Source: Syntrophaceae bacterium | Lineage (GTDB): Bacteria > Desulfobacterota > Syntrophia > Syntrophales > PHBD01 | Length of the DNA stretch: 64,000 nucleotides | Assembly: GCA_013177825.1 (NCBI GenBank) | Contig: JABLXX010000005.1 | Coordinates: forward strand, 186,001-250,000 | Reading direction: 5' to 3' | Shown: positions 21,366 through 28,631 of the stretch, piece after piece | Position numbering within the stretch: the stretch's first letter is position 1 | How the letters are laid out: each line of letters starts with the position of its first letter | Translations under genes and position numbers: made by a program | Notes under the pieces: generated by a model | The model's input: only the letters and a program-made list of their open reading frames with translations | Told to the model about the DNA's origin: nothing | Databases searched by the model: none

Positions 21366-23447
21366 CTAAGCCTTTCGGCGGATCCGGCACGGCAGATTCT
21401 TCAGATTCGGCGTACCGAACTCCTTTCCCAGCTTCCCGGCGGAGGTCAGCATGTTGAAGTTGGCCGACTGCCATTCGTACTGGCCCGCCGGGTCTCCCTC
21501 AGGGAACCACCAACCCAGGGAGGCGCTGACAACGAGGGGATGGACGATGTCGGTGACACGGGCCTTCTGGGTGATGGTGCCGTACTTCGTCTCGATGACG
21601 ACGTCGTCGCCGTCCCGGATGTCCAACCGGGCCGCCGTGTCGGGATGGATCTCCACCGTCGGATGGGGGCGCTTCTCCCGAAGCCGCTTGACCCACCGGT
21701 AGGACGAGAGGAGATAGTACCGGCTCTTGGCGCTGATGAGGAGCAGGGGGTACTCCGGATCGTCCTCCTCCGGGAAACCGGTGAACTCCGGCAGCGGCTT
21801 GAGGCCGAACTTTTCCGCCGTGCTGAGGCGCAGCTCCACCTTGCCCGTCGGCGTCGGGAACCCCTTCGCTTCGTAGGAGCGGGCAATCTCCGGACCCTTG
21901 AGGTAGCCTTTCCCGACAAACTCCGGGTAGGTCAATCCCGCCGGGCGGACGAGGTCCTCGAGGAACTGCTCGTGATCCTCGGGCCACAGGTCCGGGGGCG
22001 ACACGCGCTTGCCCAGCTCGTTCATGATCTTCATGTCGGGCCAGCACTCCTCCGGCGGCTCGACGATCTTGGGGCGGGCGAAGATCATGCCGTGGCCGAT
22101 GCCGTAGTGGCCGATGTCGTTCATCTCGTACTGGTGTGCCACAGGAAGGACGATGTCCGCCATGGCGGCCGTGGGCGTCATGAAGATCTCCGCGACGGCC
22201 ATGAAGTCGAGGCTCCGGAAGGCCTCGTGGGTCAGGCGGCTGTCCGCCCAGTTGACCATCGGATTCGTGCACATGCCGTAGTATCCCCGGACAGGGTATG
22301 GAACCCCCTCCAGGACGGCCTTCCGGAAGAAGGCAGGGGCAATGGTCATGAGACGGGGGATCACCCGGTGGTGGGCGCTGATCATGTCCTTGCGCTTGTC
22401 CGGGATGAGGTCCGCCCGAACGAACTGAGCCAGCCCCATGACTTTCGGATCCCGGGCATGAACGTTGCCGCCGGGAACCTCCAGGTTGCCGCAGAGGGCC
22501 ATCAGGCAGGCGAGCGACCGGACGGCGTCGAAGGCGTGGACGTCGTGCTCGATGGGGTTCCCCCACTGGAGCGCCGCCGGTTTCGCCTCGGCGTACATCC
22601 GGGCGGCCTGGCGGATCCTGTCGGCGGGAACCCAGGTAACCGCCGCCATCTTTTCGGGGGAATAGGTCTTCAGGTGCTCGCGGAGATCCTCGAACCCGTG
22701 GGTGTACTTCTCCACGAACTCCCGGTCGTAGAGGGATTCCTCGCAGATCACGTGCATGATCGAAAGCGCCAGGGCCTGGGCCGTACCCGGACGGAGCTGC
22801 AGCCAGAGGTCCGCCCGATCGGCCAGCTCGGTCCGCCGGGGATCCACGACAATCATCCGGGCGCCTTTTTTCAACTGGTCATGGAGGAGGCTGACGATCT
22901 GCCCCTCCTCGTTGGTGGCCGTCAAGTTGCTGGCCCAGAGGAAAAGGAGCCTGGACGGATTGTGCAGATCCGCCACGGGATAGAAGCCGCAGGTATGGAC
23001 CCCCGTGACCTCCCGCGGGGCGTGGCACACGTCCTGGGAGGCGATCACGTTGGGGGATCCGAAGATATTGGCCAGGCGGATCAGGACAAAGTGCTCCAGT
23101 CCTTTGGGCATGCCGACGCCGAATCCGACGGCCCGGGCGCCGTGTTTCTCCTTGATCTTGAGAAGATTCTCCGCCGTCTCCTCCAGGGCCTGGTCCCAGG
23201 AGATGCGCTGCCAGCGTCCTTCCCCCCGTTCTCCGACCCGTTTCAGGGGATGCCGGAGACGGTCCGGGTGCGTGAGGCGGTCCGCCGACACCCGTCCCTT
23301 GAAGCAGGTGTAGCCGTGGTTCAGGTACCCCTCGGGGTCCCCCTTGATCTGGACGATCTCGTTTCCCTTCACACCCACGAGCAGCGCGCAGCCGCCGTGA
23401 TCCATCCTCGCACAATGGGTCTTCACCCAGCGGACGCCTTCCTCCAT
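21366..23447 (-). CDS. Molybdopterin-bisPGD oxidoreductase (DMSO reductase superfamily), copy 2
   Basis: Start set at 23447 (MEEGVRWVKTHCARMDHGGC) after GGGAGGGG; the open frame extends 29 codons further upstream without coding character. The 693-aa product equals copy 1 (10912-12993) in length and aligns without gaps in every block compared. It has the same C12-x3-D16-x3-C20-x27-C48 site and Cys141 in QDVCHAPRE. No signal peptide is present. Differences are scattered substitutions, e.g. CFKG for CPKG at the fourth ligand and YYLLSSYRW for NYLHSSYRW. Two copies bracket the NifX/MinD gene set. They may have different substrates or form a heterodimer; neither is shown. Confidence 0.88.
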   Translation of the reverse strand: MEEGVRWVKTHCARMDHGGCALLVGVKGNEIVQIKGDPEGYLNHGYTCFKGRVSADRLTHPDRLRHPLKRVGERGEGRWQRISWDQALEETAENLLKIKEKHGARAVGFGVGMPKGLEHFVLIRLANIFGSPNVIASQDVCHAPREVTGVHTCGFYPVADLHNPSRLLFLWASNLTATNEEGQIVSLLHDQLKKGARMIVVDPRRTELADRADLWLQLRPGTAQALALSIMHVICEESLYDREFVEKYTHGFEDLREHLKTYSPEKMAAVTWVPADRIRQAARMYAEAKPAALQWGNPIEHDVHAFDAVRSLACLMALCGNLEVPGGNVHARDPKVMGLAQFVRADLIPDKRKDMISAHHRVIPRLMTIAPAFFRKAVLEGVPYPVRGYYGMCTNPMVNWADSRLTHEAFRSLDFMAVAEIFMTPTAAMADIVLPVAHQYEMNDIGHYGIGHGMIFARPKIVEPPEECWPDMKIMNELGKRVSPPDLWPEDHEQFLEDLVRPAGLTYPEFVGKGYLKGPEIARSYEAKGFPTPTGKVELRLSTAEKFGLKPLPEFTGFPEEDDPEYPLLLISAKSRYYLLSSYRWVKRLREKRPHPTVEIHPDTAARLDIRDGDDVVIETKYGTITQKARVTDIVHPLVVSASLGWWFPEGDPAGQYEWQSANFNMLTSAGKLGKEFGTPNLKNLPCRIRRKA

Positions 23448-23668
23448 AACCCCTCCCTCTTTTGATTCGCGGAACCGGCGGCAGAATTGGGACCGCCGTT
23501 TGCAGAACCATACAATACGGACGGGAATCGGCACAATGAATAGTTTGCCCGTTCGCCCGGAGCAGAAGAAGGGAGAGGTTTGGAGCGTGATACGACGTCC
23601 GCGGGGCTGACCGCAGATGGGCCCGTCCGCGACGGAAGGCGCCGGGACGGGCCCGCAGGCAATGCCGC

Positions 23669-24643
23669 CTAGAACAGAAACGTGATGCCGAAGAGGTAGG
23701 TCACGTCCGTTTCCGCTTTGTTCAGGCCGAACTTGACCCCACCGTCCAGCCGGATCTTTTCCGTGACGGCACAGGAGACCCCGCCCAGGGCATAGGCCGG
23801 GTGGGTATCGTCGCCGGGAGCCGGGTTCCGGCTCGCACCGACATCGGCCATCAGCTTCCAGTCCTTTACGACCTCGTACTCCGCCGCCAGGGAGGCGTGC
23901 CAGAGGTCCTGGTGGATCCCTTCGTTATTCGGGGTCCGGAGATAGCCCAGGTTCGCATGGAAGGCGACCGGTCCCAGTTCCCTGCTGCCGATCAGGAACA
24001 GGCGGTAGCTCGTCCGCCCGTCGCCCAGTCCCTTGTCTTCGTTGCCCGTGGGAAAAGTGATGCCCGGTTTCAGCGCCAGCCCCCAGCCTTCCTGTTCGAA
24101 AAACCGCCACTTGACGTCGAGGCCGATGTCGCCGATCCCGCTTTCCCGGGAAACGAGCGCATCGTTTGTCTCCACGGACTGCCAGGCATAGGGAACGGCC
24201 ATGACCAGGTCCACCCGGTCGTGAAGGCCGACCGACATGGACGCCGCGATTTCACCCCCCTCGGACTTGTCGGTCGTCACCGCATCGGCGACGTTCTTGT
24301 GATACCAGAGCTGAGAGCCGATCTCCACCTGCGCCTTCCCCCGCCCGAGGGTGCCCGCGTCGTCCGTGACGAGGGGATGGCCGGCCCAGGCCGCCGTAGA
24401 AGCGAAGAGGAGGCACACGGAAACGACGGCCAGGCGTAGCGGCTTTTTTCCATTCCGCCCGACGTCCTCGGGTGCGCCGACAGGGTGATCCAGGGATTCG
24501 TCACACGTTTTTTCCCCGCTCTTTCCGCAGGCGCAACCGGTGCAGCCCGCACAGGCCCCTTTGAGCCGGAAGAGGGACACATACAGGATCCATCCTGCAG
24601 CCGTGAGGATGGAAACCGCCAGAACAGCATCGAAAATATTCAT
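23669..24643 (-). CDS. FeoB-associated Cys-rich membrane segment fused to an outer-membrane-like protein
   Basis: Start set at 24643 after GAAGGAGG. Residues 1-45 (MNIFDAVLAVSILTAAGWILYV...GACAGCTGCACGKSG) are a FeoB-associated Cys-rich peptide: one membrane helix then CxxCxxCxC. From about residue 68 the protein has a second, internal signal peptide (PLRLAVVSVCLLFASTAAWA). It then has a ~240-aa domain (GHPLVTDDAGTLGRGKAQVEIG... to a terminal F) like the beta-barrel MetA-pathway transporter family. A single in-frame ORF joins the two. An out-of-frame ATG and a run of six A/T (24444-24449) lie exactly at the junction, so one extra base would restore a separate start MEKKPLRLAVV. It may be a true fusion, a slippage site or a sequencing error. 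Confidence 0.7.
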   Translation of the reverse strand: MNIFDAVLAVSILTAAGWILYVSLFRLKGACAGCTGCACGKSGEKTCDESLDHPVGAPEDVGRNGKKPLRLAVVSVCLLFASTAAWAGHPLVTDDAGTLGRGKAQVEIGSQLWYHKNVADAVTTDKSEGGEIAASMSVGLHDRVDLVMAVPYAWQSVETNDALVSRESGIGDIGLDVKWRFFEQEGWGLALKPGITFPTGNEDKGLGDGRTSYRLFLIGSRELGPVAFHANLGYLRTPNNEGIHQDLWHASLAAEYEVVKDWKLMADVGASRNPAPGDDTHPAYALGGVSCAVTEKIRLDGGVKFGLNKAETDVTYLFGITFLF

Positions 24644-24680
24644 GCAAACCTCCTTCAACGATATTCGTTTGGTACTTCTT

Positions 24681-26867
24681 TCAAGCAAGACCGAGCAGGG
24701 CGCCTCCCTGGTAGACAAGAAAGGCCGTCCCCCAGGCGAGAACGGTCTGGTACAGGACGGCGAGGACGGCCCATTTCCAGGTTCCGAACTCCTGGCGCAT
24801 GGCGACGATCACGACGACGCAGGGCATATATAGTAGCACGAAAATCATAAATGCGTACGCAGAAAGCGGCGTAAAGGCTCTTTCGACCGCCGCTCTCAGT
24901 CCCGGCTGCTCCCCTTCTTCCCCGGTGGTCAGACTTGCGACACCGAACGTCAAGACGACGTTCCTCCCTGCCTCCCGGCAGGCCGCCAGGAACGAAGCGC
25001 CCAATTCCTTCAGGTCATCCGCGAGGGGAGGAATCGCTTCCTTCCCTTTCTTTTCGGAATTTTCCGCATATACCTCCGCCATGGTCCCGACGACGATCTC
25101 TTTGGCGATGACGCCGCTGATGAGCGACGCCGACGCCTCCCACGTACCGAAGCCCAGGGGAGCAAATACCGGTGCAACAGCCCGGCCCGCCTTACCCAGA
25201 TAGGAATCCGCTTTCTGGGCAACGCCCCATGGAAGATTCAGCAAAAACCAGACAAAGACGGATACGGCCAGGATGTAAGTCCCCGCCTTGACGAGAAAAT
25301 GCTTTCCTTTTTCCCAGGTGTGGACGGCGAGGCTTTGGGCCGTCGGCATCCGGTAAGGCGGCAGTTCCATGATGAACAGGGGCGATTCACCGCGGAAAAG
25401 CGTTCTTTTGAAGACGAGGCCCATGACGACGGCCATCACGATGCCGAGGACGTAGATGGACCAGAGAACCGTCCCCGCATACCCGGCGAAGAAAGCTCCC
25501 GTGAACACAACATAAACAGGCAACCTGGCACCGCAGGACATCAGAGGGACCAGCAGCGCCGTGAGCGCCTTGTCCCCGGGATTCTCCAGGGTCCGGGTCG
25601 CATAGATTGCCGGTACGTTGCAGCCGAATCCGAGGAGCATGGGAATGAAGGACCGTCCGTGGAGACCGATCGCATGCATGGCCCGGTCCATGACGAAAGC
25701 GGCCCTTGCCATGTAGCCGCTCCCCTCCAGGAACGTAATGAAAAACATCATGGCAAAGATGGCCGGCACAAAGGTCAGGACCATGCCCACGCCGGCAATG
25801 ACGCCGTCGGCGGCCAGTGAGACGGTCCAGTCCGGGGCGCTCAGCCAGACCAGAAGGGCCGACGCCTGGCGGCGGATGGATCCGGATGCGCTCTGGTCGA
25901 TCCAGTCCGTAAAAGGCGCCGTCAGATCGAAGGTCAGCTTGAACACAAGCCACATGGCCAGAAAAAAAACGGGCAGACCCAGATAACGGTTCAGTACAAC
26001 TGCATCAATCCGTTCGGTCATCTCCCTCTTCCTTTTCTCCGGTTTCTTGAGCACCTCCCGAACCAGTCCCGCCGCCAGGCCGTATCGCAGGTCGGCCATC
26101 ACGCTCTCCAGGTCTTCCCCGTGATTCTCCCGGAGGTGGCGGGTCGCCTGCAGGCGACCCGTATCATCCTCACGGATTCCAACGTCCCGGAGGACCTCTC
26201 CGTCACCCTCGATGATTTTCAAAGCCAGCCAGCGGCGGGGATACGCTTCAAAAAGCCCGGCATGATCTGCTTCCAGATCGGCTGGGAGACGGCGAACCGC
26301 ATCCTCGACGTCGCTTCCGTATTGTATCTTCCTCCGCTCCTCCCCATGGAAAGGTTCTGCGGCCGCAACAACGGTTTCGATCAGACGGTCGAGCCCCTCC
26401 CCTCTGCTGGCAACGGTGGGAACAACCCCCGCCCCCAGCATGACCGCCATGGCTCCCGTATCGATGACCAGCCCCTTGTCCTCTGCCTCGTCCATCATGT
26501 TGAGGGCCACGACGACGGGAATGTCGAGTTCCAGAAGCTGGAGCGTGAAATAGAGGTTCCGTTCCAGGTTGGTCGCGTCCACGACGTCGATGATGACGTC
26601 CGGTCTTTCCCGCACCAGATAGTCCCGGGCGATGATCTCCTCCTGGGAATGGGGACTGAGGCTGTAGGTCCCCGGAAGATCGACGAGCTTGATCCATCGA
26701 TCCCGGTATCGAAAATCGGCGGTCTTCTTCTCAACGGTGACGCCCGGCCAGTTTCCGACATGGAGGCGCGCGTCCGCCAAGGCGTTGATCAGCGTTGATT
26801 TTCCCGCGTTCGGATTGCCGGCCACGGCTACAACCAGTTCGTTTGCATTCGCCAACGGTTCTTTCAT
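24681..26867 (-). CDS. feoB: Ferrous iron transporter FeoB
   Basis: Start set at 26867, overlapping the FeoA stop as ATGA. The 728-aa protein has an N-terminal G domain: GNPNAGKST, DLPGTYSL and NMMD. A helical linker follows, and then about ten membrane segments including the Gate motifs (FIPMLLGFGCNVPAIYATRTL and SCGARLPVYVVF). It imports Fe2+ across the inner membrane, driven or gated by GTP. The length is in the usual range. It is in an operon with two FeoA genes upstream and the Cys-rich fusion 37 bp downstream. Fur-box-like sequences upstream of the operon support iron control. Confidence 0.97.
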   Translation of the reverse strand: MKEPLANANELVVAVAGNPNAGKSTLINALADARLHVGNWPGVTVEKKTADFRYRDRWIKLVDLPGTYSLSPHSQEEIIARDYLVRERPDVIIDVVDATNLERNLYFTLQLLELDIPVVVALNMMDEAEDKGLVIDTGAMAVMLGAGVVPTVASRGEGLDRLIETVVAAAEPFHGEERRKIQYGSDVEDAVRRLPADLEADHAGLFEAYPRRWLALKIIEGDGEVLRDVGIREDDTGRLQATRHLRENHGEDLESVMADLRYGLAAGLVREVLKKPEKRKREMTERIDAVVLNRYLGLPVFFLAMWLVFKLTFDLTAPFTDWIDQSASGSIRRQASALLVWLSAPDWTVSLAADGVIAGVGMVLTFVPAIFAMMFFITFLEGSGYMARAAFVMDRAMHAIGLHGRSFIPMLLGFGCNVPAIYATRTLENPGDKALTALLVPLMSCGARLPVYVVFTGAFFAGYAGTVLWSIYVLGIVMAVVMGLVFKRTLFRGESPLFIMELPPYRMPTAQSLAVHTWEKGKHFLVKAGTYILAVSVFVWFLLNLPWGVAQKADSYLGKAGRAVAPVFAPLGFGTWEASASLISGVIAKEIVVGTMAEVYAENSEKKGKEAIPPLADDLKELGASFLAACREAGRNVVLTFGVASLTTGEEGEQPGLRAAVERAFTPLSAYAFMIFVLLYMPCVVVIVAMRQEFGTWKWAVLAVLYQTVLAWGTAFLVYQGGALLGLA

Positions 26868-27091
26868 GGCCGGATCTCCACCTCGATTTTCCCCGCCTCG
26901 GCCTTTCTCAGAGACAGGCGGTATTGTTTGATCCAGACCTCGACGGGATCGCCCAGCGGGGCGATCTTCTCCACGGAGACGGACGTGCCGGGAACGACCC
27001 CCATGTCCATCAGTCGGCGCCTGAGGGGACCCGTGGCCCACACCCCCGTGACTGTCCCGGATTGTCCGGGCTTCAAATCGTTAAGCGTCAT
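26864..27091 (-). CDS. feoA: FeoA-domain protein
   Basis: The 75-aa SH3-like FeoA protein reads MTLNDLKPGQSGTVTGVWATGPLRRRLMDMGVVPGTSVSV, with the conserved RLMDMG and VPG. It is a cytoplasmic accessory to FeoB. Both ends overlap neighbours by ATGA (with the second FeoA at 27091-27088 and with feoB at 26867-26864), so the three genes are translationally coupled. Confidence 0.95.
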   Translation of the reverse strand: MTLNDLKPGQSGTVTGVWATGPLRRRLMDMGVVPGTSVSVEKIAPLGDPVEVWIKQYRLSLRKAEAGKIEVEIRP

Positions 27092-27339
27092 GGTTCTTTC
27101 CTCCTGACATAGATTTTCATGGCGATTCCCCGGCCCAGGGCGATACGCGCTTCTTCAAGGCGCACGACAAGCGGCCCCCGGCCCCGGTTGCTCACCATCT
27201 CCACCCGCTGTCCCGGCCTGAATCCCAGGTCGGAAAGATGCTCCCTCCGGCGGCATCCTTCGAGGAGGGAACGGCGCGGGCCGGCAACGGAAATGATTTC
27301 GGCGGCCTCCCCCTCCTTCAGCAAAGCCAACGGCGACAT
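27088..27339 (-). CDS. FeoA-domain protein, second copy
   Basis: This 83-aa protein has the FeoA pattern (LLKEGEAAEIISVAGPRR, REHLSDLGFRPGQRVEMVSN, ALGRGIAMKIYV) with the extra Arg-Arg-Glu before LSDLGF that marks longer FeoA types. It starts the feo operon after AAAGGAGAGTC. Paired FeoA genes upstream of feoB are common in Desulfobacterota and anaerobes. The division of labour between the two copies is unknown. Confidence 0.93.
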   Translation of the reverse strand: MSPLALLKEGEAAEIISVAGPRRSLLEGCRRREHLSDLGFRPGQRVEMVSNRGRGPLVVRLEEARIALGRGIAMKIYVRRKEP

Positions 27340-27373
27340 TTCGACTCTCCTTTCTGCCGTGGCGGCCCTATTT

Positions 27374-27392
27374 GATATTGATTCCTGTTATC
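27374..27392 (-). promoter_or_regulatory. Weak Fur-box-like site before the feo operon
   Basis: gatattgattcctgttatc matches the 19-bp Fur consensus at 13 positions, with both outer arms conserved. It lies 35-53 bp upstream of the first feoA codon, as expected for an iron-repressed promoter. Confidence 0.5.
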
Positions 27393-27801
27393 ATGTCCCA
27401 TCAACAAAAATCCCTTCCTGCGAGTCGATCCGGCGACTCGTTGTCATTCCGATTCGTGAAAAGCTCTTATGGATCCGTTTCAGAAGACATCGGACGAACG
27501 CGACGGATGCTGCTATGCCTTTTATGCAGGCGGGCTGGGTTTCAGGCCAGACGGAAAGGAATCCGTTCCGGCCGGTTCATGCACGCCGCGTAAACAGCAA
27601 GACGATTTGCCGGGATATCGGCTGCTCGGCATCGGATGGATTCCGATGCCCCGCGCCTTCATCCGTCCGGATATACTGCACGGACGGTAATGCGGACTAT
27701 CGAGGCTACGCAATATCTTCCTGTTTTCGATCCCATCCTCGCGTCACCCCTGCATTCACGGGTGGCCGGCCGAACGGGGAGAATGCATCCGCCGCAGATT
27801 G

Positions 27802-27820
27802 TATAATGACAATCATTATC
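27802..27820. promoter_or_regulatory. Strong Fur box
   Basis: tataatgacaatcattatc matches the 19-bp Fur consensus at 17 positions. It lies just past the fur stop codon and about 460 bp upstream of feoA, so it may drive the feo operon with a long leader. Confidence 0.75.
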
Positions 27821-27839
27821 ACACCATCCCAAAAAAATT

Positions 27840-28277
27840 TTACTCCCCCTTCCCCCGGCATTCCTCACAGTGGCCGTACAGGTACATTTCGTGGTCCAGA
27901 AGAACAAACCCGTGCTGGGCTGCCAGGCGCTGCTGCAACTCTTCGATGACGGGATCGAAGACTTCAACGGTTCGGCCGCAGGCCCGGCACACGAGGTGGT
28001 CGTGATGCTGCCGGCCGTACAGGCGTTCATAGCGCATGACGCCGTCGCCGAAATCGACCTCCCGTGCCAACCCTGCCTCGCACAAAAGTTTGAGAATCCG
28101 GTAGACTGTGGCCTGGCCAATGGTGCGGTCCCGCTTCTTGACGATGTCATAGAGCTCTTCCGCGGTGATGTGCTGCTCACGCTGCAGATACTCGTCCAGG
28201 ACGAGACTTCGCTGCGGCGTCTCGCGGAGGTTTTTCCTGATCAGGAAGTCGTCGAAAATCTGCTTTTCCGTCCTCAT
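27840..28277 (-). CDS. fur: Ferric uptake regulator Fur
   Basis: Start set at 28277 (MRTEKQIFDDFLIRKNLRETPQRSLVL); a much longer open frame upstream is not coding. The 145-aa protein has the N-terminal winged helix (TIGQATVYRILKLLCEAGLAREV). The metal-binding C-terminal domain has HHDHLVCRACGRTVEVFD and the second structural zinc pair HCEEC. It represses iron-uptake genes when loaded with Fe2+. A Fur box 15 nt upstream of the start indicates autoregulation. The feo operon downstream is the obvious target. PerR or Zur cannot be excluded by sequence alone, but the context favours Fur. Confidence 0.93.
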   Translation of the reverse strand: MRTEKQIFDDFLIRKNLRETPQRSLVLDEYLQREQHITAEELYDIVKKRDRTIGQATVYRILKLLCEAGLAREVDFGDGVMRYERLYGRQHHDHLVCRACGRTVEVFDPVIEELQQRLAAQHGFVLLDHEMYLYGHCEECRGKGE

Positions 28278-28631
28278 CACCCAAACAGTCCAATAATGAA
28301 AATCATTATCGAAAGCGTTTCTACAGAAGGTAACGTGCAGTGTCAAGAAAATATTGATCCATGACGAAGATAAGGCCACCGGTTTCACGGGGAGGACTTT
28401 TTCAAAGGCAAAACAGGGGAAAAAGCCTTCTCCGGAATATTTCGCTTCATCGCCGGTCCGTCCCCATTCTCTCCTGTATCTTGCCTGTTCTGATGTCGCG
28501 TGAATCACCTGCGGGAATTTCAAGAAGTTCCACTTGAAACGGCCCGTCCTATCCGTTAACATGCGGGACGAAACGGCCCTCTTGCATGCAGCCGGGCCAT
28601 CTATCAAACCTGGGACAAGATCGACTCGAAC
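28278..28631. other. Fur-MORN divergent intergenic region
   Basis: About 350 bp containing the fur promoter and Fur box at its left end. The frame of the MORN gene stays open for 24 codons upstream of its ATG and looks protein-like (AIYQTWDKIDSN), but has no start codon. The true gene may therefore begin earlier with a frame break near 28590. Confidence 0.5.
28292..28310 (-). promoter_or_regulatory. Fur box in the fur promoter
   Basis: aataatgaaaatcattatc matches the Fur consensus at all but three positions. It ends 15 nt upstream of the fur start codon, consistent with negative autoregulation. Confidence 0.8.

Larger units (their letters stand above)
27340..27839. other. Feo-fur intergenic region
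   Basis: About 500 bp without a convincing gene. It holds two Fur-box-like sequences described separately. The strong one lies about 460 bp upstream of the feo operon, so a long leader or an unseen small transcript is possible. Confidence 0.5.

Noticed and set aside
27372-27593. Small plus-strand ORF between feoA and fur
   Set aside because: No ribosome site and no family features; it overlaps the Fur-box-like region and has several short competing frames.
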